The notes below the pieces were generated by a model. It was not told the DNA's origin. It was given only the letters and a program-made list of their open reading frames with translations, and did no database searches. Made by a program: the position numbers and the translations under genes. Below are positions 60,914 to 64,000 of a stretch of DNA of 64,000 bases, in pieces. The DNA comes from Azolla caroliniana (Eukaryota; Polypodiophyta), in assembly GCA_043228905.1 (NCBI GenBank), contig JBHGNT010000017.1, forward strand, positions 3,038,001 through 3,102,000, read 5' to 3'. Each line of letters begins with the position of its first letter. The stretch's first letter is position 1.

Positions 60914-62922
60914 GGAATGCAAACTCGTCTAATAATATCTAATGTTAGAGCCATCCTTGTGAGAGTATATCATGATTAATCTGAGCATGATAAAATAGAA
61001 CCGTTGTTAGTAGTAATCATTTCTTGATAGTTAGGTGAATACTTCTCTAAGAGTAAATGGAAGTATTTCCGTCTTTCTTGTTTTCAATGGTAGGAAAGGA
61101 GACTGTACTCCAATGAGTGTATTTCATGTTCTAGCATGTATTTTAATGAAAAGGGGACGACTTTGTGTATCATAAGGGATAAAAGGTAAACCGTTCATGG
61201 GACATGAGTTGCCTACAATGTGTTCAATGTTGCATAGAGTTTGATAACTATTAACAGCAATGTAAGGTAACATTACATGTATGAGGATGAAAACTTTAAT
61301 ATTTCAAAGGTGAGTTGAAATAGTGGTTCATTTTATACAAGTAGACTACAAATTCACAATGCCACCCTTCATAACTTTTTCCAATTATTGAGTGCATTAT
61401 TATTATGATTATGAATTGTGACAAGTATATGGGCAAAACGTATTCTTAATGAAAAGACGAGGATTAATCTGTGAGGTCACACCTTCGTGCTTGATCTGCA
61501 TCCAAAATGGCGTGGACACTGAAATACACATTTGATGGCCTCAAAATTTTGATGTTGAAGCAACTTCAAAAGTTTTGAAATTTTGTGGCTAAGGAGAGAA
61601 TTAAGCTAATAAGTAATTTTTGTTCAAAGTAAATATGCCAAAATATGTAATAATGATGAAATTGGTGAATGCTTGAGGAAAGCTGTCATCACAAGATTAA
61701 TAAATTCAGGAAATGGCAACCATCACCTTGCAGGATAAAATGATATCATACCATTCTCCTATCACTATTGGATATGACTAGTGTAAGAGCATCTTGTATT
61801 GTTAATAAAAAGACAATGATCAAATTGTAAGGTCACATGTTTGTATGGTTGCTACATCCAAAATGGCTTGTCAGAATTGAGGGGCAAAATACTACGGAAA
61901 ACTTGGGCAAGGAAGAACTTAATCTACTAATTCTTTGTGTCCTATAAAGGAACTAGCTACTAAATCTTCATAAATGTTTATATTCAAAGGAAAGATGCCA
62001 ATGTATATGCCAGCAGCCACATACTAATGAAATAAATGCCAAAATCTGTAACTTACTCATGATAATTGATAAATGATATATGAAAAAAGCAAGTAAATTA
62101 TAGAAAAGGCAATCATTCAAAAAATATAAATATAAATATAATTAGAGTGGAAGTTACGTCCAACATATTATATTATACTAGTCTAGATGTTGGGTACATG
62201 GGGACTACATTGATGAGAGTGCACTTGTATTAGAATTTCAAAAAGCAGAAGTTAATTGGATTGGAGGTTAGTTCCAAGGTATTGTACTAGTTTAGATGTC
62301 AAGTACATGGGAGAAACAATAATAAGGGTACATTTGTAATAGAATTTACACAAAGATAAAAAGTGTAGTGGTTACAATTAATTATTTAAATAGTTTAGGG
62401 AATGTACATTTTGTATGCATACCTGGGTGAAGAGGACCAAGTAGATTAATAAATTATGGAAGTCCTAATTAATTACATTGTGAGAAATTGATGGAAGGAA
62501 GAAATCACTCAAGACGAGAATCATTTGGGAAAACTAAAAAAATAATTATAATGCCCACTGGATGGTTATCTGCTAGCAATAAGTTGAAAATTCGGTTCAT
62601 ATTATAAAAACACCCCCCCAAATATCGATTTTCTAGATTGGTAATGTCAATTGATTTGGAAGAGGATGTGCAAATAATTACTATAAATAGGTATTTTGAT
62701 TGATGGCATTTGGACTACCTACATTAATAAATGAATGCATCTTGTAGATGACAAGAGTATAAATGCACTTATAACTGAAGACACCAATGAAACGGAAGGG
62801 ATTTTAACCAAACCTTGATTATAAATTGGCAAGGAATCTAGATATCAAAGTCAACAAATATAATCATAAATAACTAATAAGAGATGATGGAATTGGAGAA
62901 TAATGGGCTATATGACTGCATG
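60914..62922. other. Intergenic, no gene seen; diverged internal duplications
   Basis: Two segments around TACTAGTCTAGATGTTGGGTACATGG (about 62175) and TACTAGTTTAGATGTCAAGTACATGG (about 62287) are diverged tandem copies about 112 bp apart. Phrases such as GAGGTCACA...CATCCAAAATGGC also recur, diverged (about 61475 and 61829). No coding potential. Confidence 0.45.
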
Positions 62923-62931
62923 TATATAAAT
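62923..62931 (+). promoter_or_regulatory. TATA box of the cysteine-rich peptide gene
   Basis: TATATAAAT lies about 100 bp upstream of the start codon at 63028, leaving room for a leader of about 70 bp that includes a short GA run (63007-63018). Confidence 0.7.
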
Positions 62932-63027
62932 AGTACCAAAGGGAGGCCAAGAAAGTATAGTGAAAGAATTTTAGCGCTTGAAATTATACAAGAAACAATA
63001 TATAGATAGAGAGAGAGAGGTAGAGAG

Positions 63028-63339
63028 ATGACAACAAAACAAGAGAGGGCAATAATGATGGTGGTGATGGTGTTGGTGTCATTGGTGTATGTTATCCAAC
63101 TAGAAATGAAGGCAGCGGACGCGGTGTGTGGCCCGGCCATAGTTACAGGCCTATGCGATGAACTAGGGACCGACTCAACTAAATGCAATGAATATTGTGA
63201 ATCATGCCACCCTACATCCCCAGCCACATGTGGCACCACTGCAACTGATTGTTCATTGTGCACCAATTGCACTGCAGGTGTTTGCGCCGGACCTGTTTGT
63301 GGTTGTGTGGCTCCATGTAGTACCGCTTGCTCTAATTAA
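63028..63339 (+). CDS. Small secreted cysteine-rich peptide, 103 aa, 14 cysteines
   Basis: Single-exon frame of 312 nt. A strongly hydrophobic stretch, about residues 9-25 (AIMMVVMVLVSLVYVIQL), followed by small residues predicts a signal peptide cut near residue 32. The mature part of about 70 residues has 14 cysteines (C-x9-C-x9-C-x3-C-x2-C, then a CTNC...GVC...CGC tail). It is rich in Thr, Ser and Ala and has almost no charge. No known cysteine pattern (defensin, LTP, snakin, thionin) fits clearly. An even cysteine number suggests seven disulfides or metal binding. With a TATA box upstream, a start codon in ordinary context and a clean stop, it looks like a real gene for an apoplastic peptide. 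The role is unknown. Confidence 0.72.
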   Translation: MTTKQERAIMMVVMVLVSLVYVIQLEMKAADAVCGPAIVTGLCDELGTDSTKCNEYCESCHPTSPATCGTTATDCSLCTNCTAGVCAGPVCGCVAPCSTACSN

Positions 63340-63475
63340 TGAATGGATGGGTGAAAAATGAATGTCTCTGTGACCACGGTGACAAACTTGAGGGTACTTA
63401 CTTGTAATAATAAATCTCATGCAAACAATGTGTTTGGTATGATGATCAATAATTCCATCAAGTTAGTTTTTCTTG

Positions 63476-63518
<43 letters not shown>

Positions 63519-64000
63519 GTCTCGAATAACTCTGTCACCCCCCCCCCCCCCCTCTCATGTTAGGGTTGTACTTCACGACAATACCTTTTTGTTTGTTAAC
63601 CTATGCACTTGTGTTCTCAAACTAGTAGGTTTTAATGACTAAAAGCTAACGTAGATTGTAGGAGGTTATATTAACACAAACTTCATTACACAATGAAGCC
63701 TAACATCCAATGTTCGCATAATTAAATACTCACATAAATCATCCCAAAATTGATTTGTGAGATTACATTATAGGGTAATAATCTACAACACATAGAGCCG
63801 TAATGTTGAGTATGAGCATTTACTAGACTTTGGACAACACACTCTTATATTGGCGGAACTTGATGAATCTTGTTGTCTTTCAGTAGTACACAACGTGCAT
63901 GATTATTGACATGTTGATCACACGTGCTACTAAATGATTATTCTATTAAAAAAAGTGTACGTTCAAATCATGCATCATTTACAAAACTAACATTTAATGG
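63340..64000. other. 3' flank, with (CT)n and poly-C runs
   Basis: A (CT)n run at 63481-63515 and a run of 15 C at 63538-63552 follow the peptide gene. No further gene is seen up to the window edge. Confidence 0.6.

Overview
The window is nuclear DNA of a seed plant. The base composition is AT-rich, the genes carry many introns, there are (CT)n-type leaders, MITE-like repeats and a Mutator-like element, and every recognisable protein is plant-type. The low GC of the exons argues against a grass. I cannot name the genus.

Left part (1-27,500). A stop-ridden copia pol fragment (1-366) and a tRNA-like SINE candidate come first. Then come four host genes whose exons I joined by splice signals and reading phase: a phytol/farnesol kinase (2474-4439, +), cytosolic cofactor-independent phosphoglycerate mutase (8732-12908, +), a mitochondrial-type 3-hydroxyisobutyryl-CoA hydrolase-like enzyme (14989-22907, +, with a hAT-like MITE in an intron) and an unrecognised disordered protein (24639-27335, -). 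All four close to whole-codon reading frames.

Middle part (27,903-41,806). A composite Mutator-like element about 13.9 kb long is bounded by 263/267-bp terminal inverted repeats. It carries a broken transposase, an apparently intact six-exon zinc-finger plus Ulp1-type cysteine protease gene (540 aa), a 1.66-kb palindrome around a 100-N assembly gap, and a 6.35-kb piece of host DNA. That piece is an inverted copy of 53,677-60,028 of this same window. It holds the 5' half of ORC6 with its upstream region. One capture junction shows 6 bp of microhomology and the other shows templated filler.

Right part (41,807-64,000). A cytosolic pyruvate kinase gene of a divergent clade (43980-48616, -; 527 aa) and a small coiled-coil protein gene (51691-53445, -; 192 aa) lie between the two inverted 6.35-kb copies. 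They are followed by the donor segment with intact ORC6 (57596-60913, +; 288 aa). A small secreted peptide gene with 14 cysteines and a good TATA box lies near the right end (63028-63339, +).

The host genes do not form a pathway. Phosphoglycerate mutase and pyruvate kinase are both lower-glycolysis enzymes, but their linkage here is probably coincidence. The most interesting unit is the element: a non-autonomous, protease-bearing MULE that holds half of a replication-initiation gene copied from about 12 kb away. It is placed so that the element's own promoter can read antisense through that half.
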